From Paraspadella gotoi (Eukaryota; Chaetognatha): a stretch of DNA of 64,000 bases. Location: positions 22,965,812 through 23,029,811 of the forward strand of contig CM119269.1 in NCBI GenBank assembly GCA_051294375.1, in the 5' to 3' direction. This document shows, one piece after another, positions 54,448-64,000 of the stretch. The translations under genes were made by a program, and so were the position numbers. Every line of letters starts with the position of its first letter. The stretch's first letter is position 1. The notes under the pieces are model-generated. The model saw only the letters and a program-made list of their open reading frames with translations. It did not search any database and had not been told where the DNA came from.

Positions 54448-56193
54448 CTTTGGTAGCAAGGTCTTTGAGATGGCATCAATTAGGTGGTCATTAATCAACT
54501 TTCCTTTCGTTGAAGAGAAAAGAGAAAATTTTCCTCTTCTTCTTCTTCCTCCTCCTCCTCCTCCTCCTCTCCTCTCTCCCTCCCTTCGCTCATACTTTTC
54601 TCAGGTCTCTGTCTCTGTCTCTGTCTTGCTCGTTAACCAACTCGTTAACTCCTTAAAGACATCTCTCTCACGCTTTGCTTACCTTTTTCCTCTTACCCTA
54701 GAATTTTTCTCTCCTCTTCTCTCCTTTCTCTCTCTCTCTCTGCTCTCTCTCCTCTCTCTTTCTCTCTCTCTCTCTCTCTCCTCTCTCCCACTCCTTGTCT
54801 TCATCCTTTCTTCTCTCTCTCTCCGTACCTCTCTCACTCTCTCTCACCATGATTTGGAATCTCTCTCTCTCTCTCTTTCTCTCTCTCACCAAATTAATCA
54901 GAACAAGACGTCTTCTCGGTCCAACCAACTTTAATTTTTCATTCTCTCTCTCTCCTCTCTTCTCTTTCTCTCCCTCTCTCTCTGTCTCTTTCTCTCCTCT
55001 GACTTTTTATTTCATTATTTCCTATTTTTCCTTTCATTCATTCATAAATTTTGTATTTTTTAAGTTAAGAAAAAACACAGACAAAATTAACAACAAACAT
55101 TTTGTACTTCTCGATTGACTAGCGACCCACACATTCTTTTCATATGTTTACAAGTGTGCGCAAAACCTTCCTCACACGAAGTCACACAGTATGCGCAGGC
55201 TGTCGAATTCCCAAGAAATCCATCCATTCCTGTGACTTCGGTTTTGGGGGAGGAGAGATTTTGAGTCAATCTTCAGGTCTGGCCAAGGGTTGTAGAGGAG
55301 AGAGAGACGGGAGGAGAGAAGAGAGAGAGGAAAAGAGAGAGAGAGAGTAAGAGAGAGATACGAGAGAGAGAGACCGACGACAGAAACTAATCTTCCTCTT
55401 ATTCTTCAATCAAGTAACTGGTCAAAAATCTGCGATGTCTACGATCAACATCAATCTTAATCAACAACAACAACAACAACAACAACGACCGACGTCAATG
55501 ATTGACTCTTTTTTCAAAAAAAGCGCCCAATTTTTTGGCTTTTTTTTCCAAAAGCGCCTTTTTTCTTTTGTAAATCTAAAACTTAATTTACATTAAGATT
55601 AAAACTCTAATCTGATACCAACTATATGATGAGCGGGGTTTTCCGTCTTCAAAACCCTATCCTTAATCTTTAACCTTAATCAATAACCTAATCTTAATCT
55701 TTATCTTTATCCAAACCTAATCCTTAATCTTAAGACCAAATCCTTTAATCTTTAACCTTAATCTATAACTTAATCCCTACATTAACCTAATTCTTAAGCC
55801 TAATCTATAACCCTAACCCCGAAGCCTAACCCTAACTTCCTATCCCTCAACCCAGATCACTACTAAAATCTCTAACCTCTACCTCTAATCTTTTAACTCA
55901 ATTCAGAATTAAATATGAAATGGGGCATTCTTGGAAAAGAAGGCACCATAATTTCTCCCGTCCTCGATGTCACCAAACTTCCCTTCAGTCGAGGCTAAAG
56001 ATTTGGGCTAAAACAACATTAAATATCACGAACAACAGCAACAACTGGTTAAATGACGACGACGACAACGACGACGACAGCAACCGAATCGGCTTCGGGA
56101 TTTCCTGTTGTTATGATCTTATCCAGAATGAGGAAGAAATAAGTTTTCTCTCGAATGGGCGATCGAGAGAGACAAAGAAGAAAGAGAGGAGAG

Positions 56194-56231
<38 letters not shown>

Positions 56232-56236
56232 AGAGA
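53350..56236. repeat. Segment B copy 2 (indel-rich version of 47,023-49,897)
   Basis: Same order of landmarks as segment B copy 1: ggcgcctctcgcgttggatc (53,629), the 34-bp minisatellite (53,680-53,905), acgaagagtttccatcag (54,298), GA array (54,370-54,447), cttcttcttcctcctcctcc (54,537), TC arrays (54,710-55,010), gcgcaaaaccttcctcacac (55,158), (caa)n (55,464), the TTAGGG repeat (55,508-55,945) and the (gac)n array (56,055). Differences are mostly 1-2 bp indels. Ends at a 25-N gap (56,237-56,261). Confidence 0.9.
55508..55945 (-). repeat. TTAGGG-bearing dispersed repeat, copy 5 (minus)
   Basis: Counterpart of 49,197-49,640 within segment B copy 2. Degenerate cctaatccttaatc and ctaaccctaac units lie between aaagcgcccaa and ggggcattcttggaaaag ends. 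Confidence 0.65.
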
Positions 56237-56261
56237 NNNNNNNNNNNNNNNNNNNNNNNNN

Positions 56262-56298
<37 letters not shown>
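56165..56298. repeat. (GA)n array with a 25-N gap
   Basis: GA-rich from 56,165, N 56,237-56,261, (ga)n to 56,294, then unique ctctcgatcgcgatcgatta. Stretch 56,300-56,555 is unique. Confidence 0.85.
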
Positions 56299-56555
56299 CC
56301 TCTCGATCGCGATCGATTATCCAAAGAAGTTAAGGAGCGAGAGAGAGCCAGAGGGAGAGAGACAGAATTTCCCCAACTTTCATTTTTATCTCTTTTTCCT
56401 TTGAGTGGACTGAAGATCAAAAATATGTATTTTCTGTGCCCCCTCAGCAGCAACAGAACAGGAACCTGGCTGGAACTAGTCCAAGTGGGGTTTCCAGGCC
56501 CCCATTGCGGTTTAAGACATGTTTTCCGGCGAGGTGAACTTGGCGTAATTTCTCC

Positions 56556-57011
56556 TTCTCTTTTTTTCTTCCTTTTACTCTCATTACCTTTCTATTTACC
56601 CCTCTCTCTCTTTTATTATTTTTTTCTTCTCTTTCGTACTTTTCCTCCTATCTTTTCTCTTTCCCTCCTCCTCCTCCTCTTCCTCTTCCTCCTCCTCCTC
56701 ATTCTTCTTCATCGTTAGTTTGATCCAATAATCGAATTTGAAAAAAATATTTCTTGTTCTTCACCGACATCGTCATCGTCGTCGTCATCGTCGTCGTCGT
56801 CATCGTCGTCTTCATCATCATCATCATTGTCGTCATGGTCGTCGTCCTCGTTGTCGCTTTCGTCGTCGTCATCGTCGTAGTTGTCATCTATTTTTATGTT
56901 TTCTTCTGCATCGTCTTAAAATATCACAATCATTGTTATCATCGTCGTTCTTATCACCTTCATCGTTGCTGTCATAATGTCACAGTCATCATCGTCATAA
57001 CTATGACTTAT

Positions 57012-57046
<35 letters not shown>

Positions 57047-57048
57047 CT
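56556..57048. repeat. Pyrimidine tract then (CGT/CAT)n arrays
   Basis: ctctttt/cctcctcctcttcctc to 56,710, degenerate cgtcatcgtcgtcgtcatcg at 56,765-57,000, and clean (cgt)n at 57,013-57,046. Val/Ile-rich and His/Arg-rich frames are repeat-derived. Confidence 0.85.
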
Positions 57049-57149
57049 TCTCGTTAAATCTTACTGGTCGCGACTCCGTTATTCCTATTTCACGTGTTTT
57101 CCCTGTAACGCTTGATGTACTAGTACGTGAGAGTAAACAACGCTTTTAT

Positions 57150-57695
57150 TCACAATTCTCCTTTTTCACACTGTATCGTTTTATTTTGTATTATCCCTTT
57201 TTACCCTCTAGCTTTTTGTTTTTCAATTCTCCCATCCTTTACTTTCCAATTTTCGCTTTTCACCCTGTATTGCTTAGTTCTCCCATTCTTTTTTTTTACC
57301 CTGTATCGCTTTTTTTTAACTTTTTCAACCTGTAGCGCTTTAAACTCTTATTCTCCCTTTTCACCATGTTAAGCTTTATTTTTAATTTTTTCCTTTTTAT
57401 CCTGTACCACTTTATTCTCCAATTCATCTTTTTAACCTGGTCTAGTTGATAATTTTTACCCTGTAGCCTTTTATTATCCAATTCTTATTTTACCCTGTAG
57501 CGCTCTATTCTCCAATTCTTCTTTTTTACCCTGTACCGCTTTATTCTCCAATTAATATTTATAACCATGTACCGCTTTAATCTTTAAATAACACTTTATA
57601 CTCTCCAATTCTTCTTCTTCACCCTGTAGCCCCTTATTCTTCATTTTCACCCTGTAACGTCTCATTCTCAATTCTCGCTCTGTTCCCCGATATTT
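57150..57695. repeat. Degenerate 35-45 bp minisatellite (accctgtagcgctttattctcc)
   Basis: The phrase accctgta(g/t/c)cgctttattct with variants recurs about 12 times at 30-50 bp intervals, separated by caattcttctttttt. Divergence is high, so it is an old array. Confidence 0.8.
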
Positions 57696-57749
57696 ATGCT
57701 TATCACATTCTGACCCAAACTTTCTTTGACTCAGAAAAATCGCTCGGAT

Positions 57750-57862
<113 letters not shown>

Positions 57863-58177
57863 CGTGTTTGCCATGTTCTGGCTTTATCCTTTATCCCATA
57901 CTTTTTAACCAGAATTCTATGATATATTACTTTTGATATTAACATTTCTGTATAATATTTTTCAAGCTTAAAGTTCCATGACTTAATTGTATAAAATGTT
58001 TATACATACGATTTCATAAGACATCTACTACGTATATCTTTCGCTTTTATATTATCAATATTAATATTATCTTTACAATTATTATTTATATTTACTAAAT
58101 TTTGTTTTTCTCTCATCTTCTCTCCTTCTCTTATTTATTCCTCCAATTTTTCTCTCATTTTCGTTCTTTTTCTCCTT

Positions 58178-58182
58178 TCATT

Positions 58183-58256
<74 letters not shown>

Positions 58257-58489
58257 CTTTCACTCCAACAATGTCTCTCTTCTTTCCCCTCACAATTTCC
58301 TTGACCTTTTTCTCCTTTTTTCTCCTTATTTTTCCTTTTTTTGACCCATTTTTTCTCCTTTCATTCTCCATCTTGACCCATATTTTCTCTCTCTCTCTCT
58401 CTTTTCCTCTCTCTTTCTCTGTCTTCCAACGGATCTCATTACTTCAACCATTTCCTGCGTTTCTCTCTCTCTCTCTCTCTCTCCTCTCT

Positions 58490-58540
<51 letters not shown>
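58178..58540. repeat. TC arrays and pyrimidine-rich sequence
   Basis: (tc)n 58,186-58,252 with one break, T-rich ttttctccttttttc sequence, ctc-rich 58,385-58,425 and (tc)n 58,461-58,539. Confidence 0.85.
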
Positions 58541-58541
<1 letters not shown>

Positions 58542-59045
58542 ATAATTCCGTTAAGTGATGTTCGAAACTCCCTGTAGGATCTCGCGGGTTTTCGAGTCAG
58601 TCTGCGTGTAAGGTCGTGTAGGATTAACTGCGATCGCTACATGTCTTGAAAGATGGTGTAAGATGTTGATATTAGGTACTCGTTCAAGTCTTAATTTGAA
58701 TTTTGTGATCATCCTTTGGTCGTTCAATGTTTTTGCAACCAAAGTCGTGAGCTTGTGATTATTTATACAAAAATATATCGAGGTTGAAATCAGAGATGAA
58801 AAAATCGAAACGCGGTGCTTTCAGAATATAGTTCTCATATTTTCTCCATTCCCCACATTTTTTACTCTAGTGACAAAAATCTTAAAAGATTCTTATTTCG
58901 AATTCTATTTCATTAATTTTTATTTCTTTTTCATTTTATTCCAATTTTTCACTTATTTTCTTTTCTCTCTTTTTTTGTGGTGAAATATGATCTTTTTCTG
59001 GTTCCAATTTTTACTTTTTTAATCAAAAGCGTCTCAGTTTCTCTG
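58541..59045. other. AT-rich non-coding stretch
   Basis: 58,541-58,800 is of mixed composition with a short minus-strand frame of normal diversity (58,551-58,742) that I do not recognise; 58,801-59,045 is AT-rich. No feature called. Confidence 0.5.
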
Positions 59046-59049
59046 TCTG

Positions 59050-59128
<79 letters not shown>

Positions 59129-59231
59129 GTCCGGAATTGAAGAGAGAGAGAGAGAGAAAGATAACTTGAACGGAATCCATGACTGGGGATAAAAAATATT
59201 TCGAGCCTTGGATTTCGCCACATTGAAGAAA

Positions 59232-59271
<40 letters not shown>

Positions 59272-59275
59272 AAGT
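59046..59275. repeat. (TC)n, short (GA)n and (GAC)n arrays
   Basis: (tc)n 59,050-59,124, ga 59,140-59,157, and a clean (gac)n array 59,231-59,271. Confidence 0.9.
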
Positions 59276-59367
59276 CGCGACTGATTTTGTATCAAATCGA
59301 AATTTCTTATCCAATTAATCGAATCCCCATCAATGTGTCCACCAATCTAATCCCGAGCCCTTTTGGG

Positions 59368-60085
59368 CCTTATTTTCCCAGAACATCCCATTTTATGTTA
59401 AATTCGGAATTTGGTTATTTTTTTTCTAGTTAAAGATTAGATTAAAGGTTAAATATAAGGGTTTATGTTAATGATTAATATTAGGGATATAGTTTGTGAT
59501 TAGGGTTAGGAATAGGTTATTGATTAATGTTTAGGGTTAAAGGAAAACGGGAAAACAGTTTGTAGTCGGGCATTGCCTAGGTTCACCCCGCCTAGAATCA
59601 TAACTCTTTCAGTTGTGACCCGGTGGCTCATTGAGAAAAGCTATCAGTTCATGACCATTAGGTACCGGGTTCAATCTTAACCCGGTACCTACCCTGCGGG
59701 AAGCGTGAGGACGGTTTTAAGCCGCTTTGGGGGTATGGCAAACCCTCAAGCTTGGTTCCAAGCCTTGGGACCCGTTCCATGGCTGTTAGAGGGGGTTATA
59801 AAAGTTACGGACAGTCATCTTCAGCCCACGTAGCGCTTTATCCACAAGTTTAGTGTTAAGGTTTAGGATTAGGATAGGATTAGCGATTATGGTTTTGGAT
59901 TTGGATTAGGGTTTAGGATTGGTTTATAAGTTTAAAAACATTTTAATGTTAAATATCAAAGTTAAATTTAAAACCTGGGCTAATGGGGCACTCTCAGAAA
60001 AGAGAGCTGTTAAATATTAAAGATTAAAATGAAATTCCGGAATAAAGGAAAAGAAAAGGAGCGTTTTTAGAAAAGAGAGTTCAAT
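59368..60085 (+). repeat. TTAGGG-bearing dispersed repeat, copy 6 (host of a SINE)
   Basis: Starts ggccttattttcccagaaca and passes through ttaaagattagattaaaggt and gattagggttaggaatag. It is interrupted by the SINE at about 59,565-59,850, then resumes with taggattaggataggattag, aaaacattttaatgttaaat and atggggcactctcagaaaag. A second end-like phrase, ggagcgtttttagaaaagag, follows at 60,058. The two ends, read toward each other, are imperfect inverted repeats around TTTTC(C/T)(C/G)AGA and CCCATT. Confidence 0.7.
59565..59850 (+). mobile_element. tRNA-derived SINE
   Basis: Pol III promoter: A box tggctcattgag at 59,624-59,635 and B box gggttcaatct at 59,667-59,677, about 32 bp apart. The B box sits in a T-arm-like hairpin with a perfect 12-bp stem (aggtaccgggtt / aacccggtacct) and a 7-base loop. 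A tRNA-unrelated part follows (gcgggaagcgtgaggacggt, gggggtatggcaaaccctca), ending near gtagcgctttatcc. It interrupts a TTAGGG-bearing repeat. The exact ends and target duplication are not certain, and no known SINE family is assigned. Confidence 0.65.
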
Positions 60086-60212
60086 GAAGAATAAAAACAA
60101 CAACAACAACAACTTTCGCCATTTCTTTTCTTCTTCTTACGATTTTTATTTCATTTTTTTTTATGAATTAAAAAAAAATGGAAAATCGAAAATCGTTGGT
60201 CGTTAAAAAGAG

Positions 60213-60455
60213 GCGGCGGCGGCGTCGGCGGCGGCGGCGGNNNNNNNNNNGGCGGCGGCGGCGTGAAAGCCCGCCATTGCATTAACCCGAGAGGCGAGAT
60301 GGAAAAGCCTCTTCAGAATCGTTGTCGTCGTCGTCGTCGTCGTCGTCGTCTACTTGAGAGAAAATAGTTATAAACGAAGTTGAAGAGAGAAAAATCTTAG
60401 ATCGTGAAAAACGGACGAACGGACGGACGGGCGGGCGGACGGATGGACAGAGGGA
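60213..60455. repeat. (GGC)n with 10-N gap, (CGT)n and (GGAC)n arrays
   Basis: ggcggcggcggcgtcggcgg with N 60,241-60,250, (cgt)n at 60,322-60,350 and cggacggacgggcgggcgga at 60,414-60,440. The only GGC array in the window, strongly GC-rich. Confidence 0.85.
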
Positions 60456-60691
60456 TAAAAGGAAGGAAGAAATTGTAGATTAATAATATTAATAAATATG
60501 TCCGTTAGAGAATGAAAATCGCACATCGTTTGAATAGATAAAAACAACAGATAATTAAACAAATAAAGTAATCAATAAATTAATGAATAGATAAATAAAT
60601 AAATAAATAAGCAAACATAGGATTTCTATAAGTCTTTGGAGAGTTTTCCTTTCTTTCCTTTCTTTCCAACTGCACTTGAGACGTCCAGAGC

Positions 60692-60743
<52 letters not shown>

Positions 60744-61080
60744 CCGCAGAGAAAAGTGTCGCGTTCCAATTCACATCACCTCGTTTGGAGAGGGTCGCTC
60801 TTCTTATTGTTGTTGTTGGTGTTGTTGTTATAGATGTTGTTGCTATAGTTAAATTATTTTTTCTTATTGTAGTATTTTTTTTTATTTACTGACAGTATGA
60901 CAGCAGTTTGTCGTTAAACTTCCATTGAGAACATTAGAAGCAAATAATATGACAATACTGTAATATGCAAATTGCATTGTGGATGCACGGCTTCACATAG
61001 GTTGCAAATATTCTCAGTTAAAGAAGGGACTCGCCTCTTTCTCTACAAACTAGATTTCATACTCAAATAGTTTGTGTGTG
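60456..61080. other. AT-rich stretch with short arrays
   Basis: (aaat)n 60,583-60,612, (tc)n 60,691-60,736 and (gtt)n 60,808-60,842. The remainder is unique and AT-rich. No gene. Confidence 0.55.
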
Positions 61081-61099
61081 TCCTCTCTCTCTCTCTCTG

Positions 61100-61157
<58 letters not shown>

Positions 61158-61461
61158 CTCTCTCTCAACCGATTTCCGCCACCAAAGTTGTGTTTTTTCT
61201 TTGGTCGTCGTCGTCATGGAAACCGGAAACGCAGGCCACGCCCCTTCGCCGATTCCGAGACTCTCTCTCTCCTCTGCTCTTTTCTCTGCTCTCTCTGTCT
61301 GCCCTCTCTCTATTCTCTCTCTCTGTTCTATCCCTGCCCTCTCTCACTTCACTCTCTTTCTCTCTGCTCTCTCTCTGTCTGCCCTCTCACTCTTTCTCTT
61401 ACTCTCTTCTTTCCCTGCCCTCTTTCACTCCTTTTCTCTCTCTCTCTCTTTCTCTCTCTTC

Positions 61462-61512
<51 letters not shown>

Positions 61513-62303
61513 ACTCCAACTTCCGGCGTTTCTTCCAAGATGGCGTGATGATGGCTACTCAGACCGGCGCCGTTCTCTCTATCTCTCCGGCGTCCCCGAC
61601 CGCGCCTTCTGTCCAAAACCGGCGTCTTTTCTTTTCTAGAAATGTCTCCTTTGATTATCGGTGTCGAAATCTCAAGACGAGGAAAAGCTTTTTTCGAGAT
61701 CGACCGCCTTAGGTGTTTACTTTAGAGGTGGAAGTTTTTTTGTGTTTTTATTTTTTGTGGTCTTTTTGGTTATTAACACAAAATATTTGATAATTTTGTA
61801 ACTGGAATGAAAATGATAAAGATAAAAAAGTAGTTCAATCCACCTTAATAATGTTCCAGCAAAATGCTGTAATATGTAATATGATAATAGATTTTTCAAA
61901 TTTATACAAAATACATAAATATTTAAATATGGGAGGATTTTCTACTACTTATAAACACTGATTAATTTTACTAAACTTTTTTGTTTAGAAACTAAATTTA
62001 TAGTGTAACTTTTCACACCAAAAAATCGAAATTAAATGACTAAAATCAGAGAATTTTTTTTTTATTTTATAAAAATAGCCAATAGTTCTATATACTAGAT
62101 AATATTTAAAAACTATAAAAGTTATATTTTTTTATGCAATTAGTATGTTAAATAACACACTCGCTAAATTAAACATTAATTTATTAGAAATTTAATAACC
62201 TTAGTTATTTTTAATTTTTGCGCTCGATTTTCCCTTTTTGAATCCAAGGTCAAACACGCTTCGTCGTCGTCGTTCGTCGTCGTCGTCGTCGTCGTCGTCG
62301 TCC
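61081..62303. repeat. TC arrays and duplicated segment E, copy 1
   Basis: (tc)n 61,081-61,165, then segment E from ccgatttccgccaccaaagt (about 61,167) to the (cgt)n array at 62,259-62,302. It contains a long TC-rich insert (61,258-61,510), then ttcttccaagatggcgtgat and a 650-bp AT-rich tail. Segment E recurs at 63,138-64,000, where a 10-N gap replaces the TC-rich insert. Confidence 0.85.
61550..61712 (+). CDS. Short GC-rich frame, weak coding candidate
   Basis: From an ATG at 61,550 a 54-codon frame reads MATQTGAVLSISP onward and stops at 61,712. It is GC-richer than its surroundings. In the duplicate at 63,244 the same start is kept, but two extra C bases shift the frame after AVLSISP, so at least one copy has indel errors. 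No family recognised. It could be a 5' exon or chance. Confidence 0.15.
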
Positions 62304-62370
62304 TCTCTCTTATCATCATGCCAGATCGTCTACGTCACCGAAATCTTCTCTCGATTTTTTCGCGTCGTTT

Positions 62371-62374
<4 letters not shown>

Positions 62375-62416
<42 letters not shown>

Positions 62417-62440
62417 CTCTCTCTCTCTCTCTCTCTGTCG
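62375..62440. repeat. (TC)n array
   Basis: Interrupted tc units (tcttctctcctctc). The stretch 62,304-62,374 is unique, followed by tttcatcgaatttcatcttt after the array. Confidence 0.85.
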
Positions 62441-62492
62441 TCGCGTTCCCTTTCATCGAATTTCATCTTTTCCCAACGAGATTCGGACGCGA

Positions 62493-62790
62493 CCCGTCGG
62501 TCGGTCGGTCGGTCGGTCCGGTCGGTGGGTCGGTCGGTCGATCGGTCGGTCGTCGGTCGGTCGGTCGGTCGGTCGGGTCGGTCGGTCGGTCGGTCGGTCG
62601 GTCGGTCGTCGGTCGGTCGGTCGGTCGGTCCGGTCGTCCGGTCGGTCGGTCGTCGGTCGGTCGGTCGGTCGGTCGGTCGGTCGGTCGGTCGGTCGGTCCG
62701 GTTCGGTCGGTCGGTCGTCGGTCGGTCGGTCGTCGGTCGGTCGGTCGGTCGGTCGTCGTCGGTCGGTCGGTCGGTCGGTCGGTCGGTCGG
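62493..62790. repeat. (GGTC)n field, 300 bp
   Basis: Nearly pure ggtcggtcggtc with occasional cgtc or ggtcc steps that change phase. Frames open on both strands are repeat-derived. It is much purer than the relative at 26,632-27,035. Confidence 0.95.
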
Positions 62791-62795
62791 TTCCT

Positions 62796-62804
62796 TCGTA
62801 ATCA

Positions 62805-62839
<35 letters not shown>

Positions 62840-62905
62840 TTCTTTTCGTCCCGTCCTCACGTCAGTAACCGTAAATCTCTTTCTCTTCTTTATGTGTGTG
62901 AGCGC

Positions 62906-62975
<70 letters not shown>
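62796..62975. repeat. (CGT)n and (TC)n arrays
   Basis: cgtcgtcgtcgtcgccgtcg at 62,804-62,840 and (tc)n at 62,908-62,972. Positions 62,976-63,112 are unique with A/T homopolymers. Confidence 0.9.
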
Positions 62976-62976
<1 letters not shown>

Positions 62977-63112
62977 GTCTCAAACCGTCGGTGGAAATTC
63001 TTCTGCAAAAGATTTTTTTTTCCTTTTGGCTTTTTTTTTGTTTTTATTTTCTCAAAAAAAAAAAAGGCTTAAAAAAGCGGAAATAAAAAATAAAAAGGAC
63101 AAAAATTTGCGG

Positions 63113-63137
63113 NNNNNNNNNNNNNNNNNNNNNNNNN
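63113..63137. other. Assembly gap, 25 N
   Basis: Exactly 25 N, directly before the second version of segment E. Confidence 0.9.
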
Positions 63138-64000
63138 CGATTTCCGCCACCAAAGTTGTGTTTTCTCTTTGGTCGTCGTCGTCATGGAAACCGGAAACGC
63201 AGGCCACGCNNNNNNNNNNTTTCTTCCAAGATGGCGTGATGATGGCTACTCAGACCGGCGCCGTTCTCTCTATCTCTCCCGGCGTCCCCGACCGGCGCCT
63301 TCTGTCCAAAACCGGCGTCTTTCTCTTTTCCTAGAAATGTCTCCTTTGATTATCGGTGTCGAAATCTCAAGACGAGGAAAAGCTTTTCTTTCGAGATCGA
63401 CCGCCTTAGGTGTTTACTTTAGAGGTGGAAGTTTTTTGTGTTTTTATTTTTTGTGGTCTTTTTGGTTATTAACACAAAATATTTGATAATTTTGGTAACT
63501 GGAATGAAAATGATAAAAGATAAAAAAGTAGTTCAATCCACCTTAATAATGTTCCAGCAAAATGCTGTAATATGTAAATATGAATAATTAGATTTTTACA
63601 AATTTATACAAAATACATAAATATTTAAATATGGGAGGATTTTCTACTACTTATAAACACTGATTAATTTTTACTAAACTTTTTGTTTAGAAACTAAATT
63701 ATAGTGTAACTTTTCACACAAAAAATCGAATAAAATGAACTAAAATCAGAGAAATTTTTTTTTATTTTATAAAAATAGCCAATAGTTCTAATATACTAGA
63801 TAATATTTAAAAACTATAAAAGTTTATATTTTTTTATGCAATTAGTATGTATAAATAACACACTCGCTAAATTAAACAATTAAATTTATTAGAAATTTAG
63901 TAACCTTAGTTAGTTTTTTAATTTTGCGCTCGATTTTCCCTTTTTTGGAATCCAAGGGTCAAACACGCTTCGTAGTCGTCGTCGTCGTCGTCGTCGTCGT
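63138..64000. repeat. Duplicated segment E, copy 2 (indel variants)
   Basis: Starts cgatttccgccaccaaagtt and follows copy 1 through a 10-N gap (63,210-63,219), ttcttccaagatggcgtgat, ggaggattttctactactta and gcgctcgattttcccttttt into (cgt)n at the window end. Differences are 1-2 bp indels, many in homopolymers. The window ends inside the array. Confidence 0.9.

Overview
This window reads as non-coding DNA from a large, repeat-dense eukaryotic genome, most likely an animal. The background is AT-rich. It is broken every few hundred bases by (GA)n/(TC)n arrays, by CpG-containing (CGA)n/(TCG)n arrays at about 25 places, and by many minisatellites. There is no operon structure, no dense coding and no convincing complete gene. 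Degenerate TTAGGG/CCCTAA motifs are common. That telomere motif is used by molluscs, annelids, cnidarians and vertebrates, whereas arthropods typically use TTAGG, so a non-arthropod animal is favoured; the species cannot be named. Nearly every long open frame is a low-complexity shadow of a microsatellite (Ser-Leu or Arg-Glu runs).

Layout. 1-8.5 kb: simple repeats, a 31-bp palindrome, a decayed LINE endonuclease fragment and a 28-bp minisatellite. 8.5-16 kb: a TTAGGG-bearing repeat split by a MITE-like element, then about 1.9 kb of CCCTAA-rich satellite (periods near 142 and 105 bp), a 250-260 bp tandem repeat carrying tRNA T-arm-like motifs, and an unidentified GC-richer block ending at a gap. 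16-26.5 kb: 35-bp and 66-bp minisatellites, four copies of one dispersed repeat, and a 4.4-kb unidentified block flanked by two versions of the same sequence. 26.5-30 kb: a (GGTC)n field, a 900-bp strand-asymmetric T-poor tract, and a solo LTR. 30-40 kb: TC arrays, a duplicated 0.75-kb segment, a second inverted copy of the MITE-like element, a second solo LTR and a 168-bp hairpin element. 40-56 kb: one 3.5-kb segment present three times, two of the copies being essentially identical over 3.45 kb at a spacing of 6,327 bp. 56-64 kb: trinucleotide arrays, a 35-45 bp minisatellite, a tRNA-derived SINE nested in a TTAGGG-bearing repeat, another (GGTC)n field and a final duplicated segment.

The best supported biology is transposable: two solo LTRs, each with a 5-bp target-site duplication; a MITE-like family in two opposite copies; a TTAGGG-bearing dispersed family with six copies, two of them interrupted by other elements; a SINE with A box, B box and a perfect T-arm stem; and a near-palindromic hairpin element whose centre resembles degenerate hammerhead-ribozyme cores. 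The only protein-like unknown is a GC-rich frame with a CxxxCPEC motif, present twice because of the 6.3-kb duplication.

Assembly quality matters here. Gaps of exactly 10 and exactly 25 N (placeholders) sit beside gaps of variable size. Five segments recur in paired versions that differ mainly by small indels, as expected when overlapping contigs or error-rich reads are laid side by side. The duplications should not be read as biology until checked against reads.
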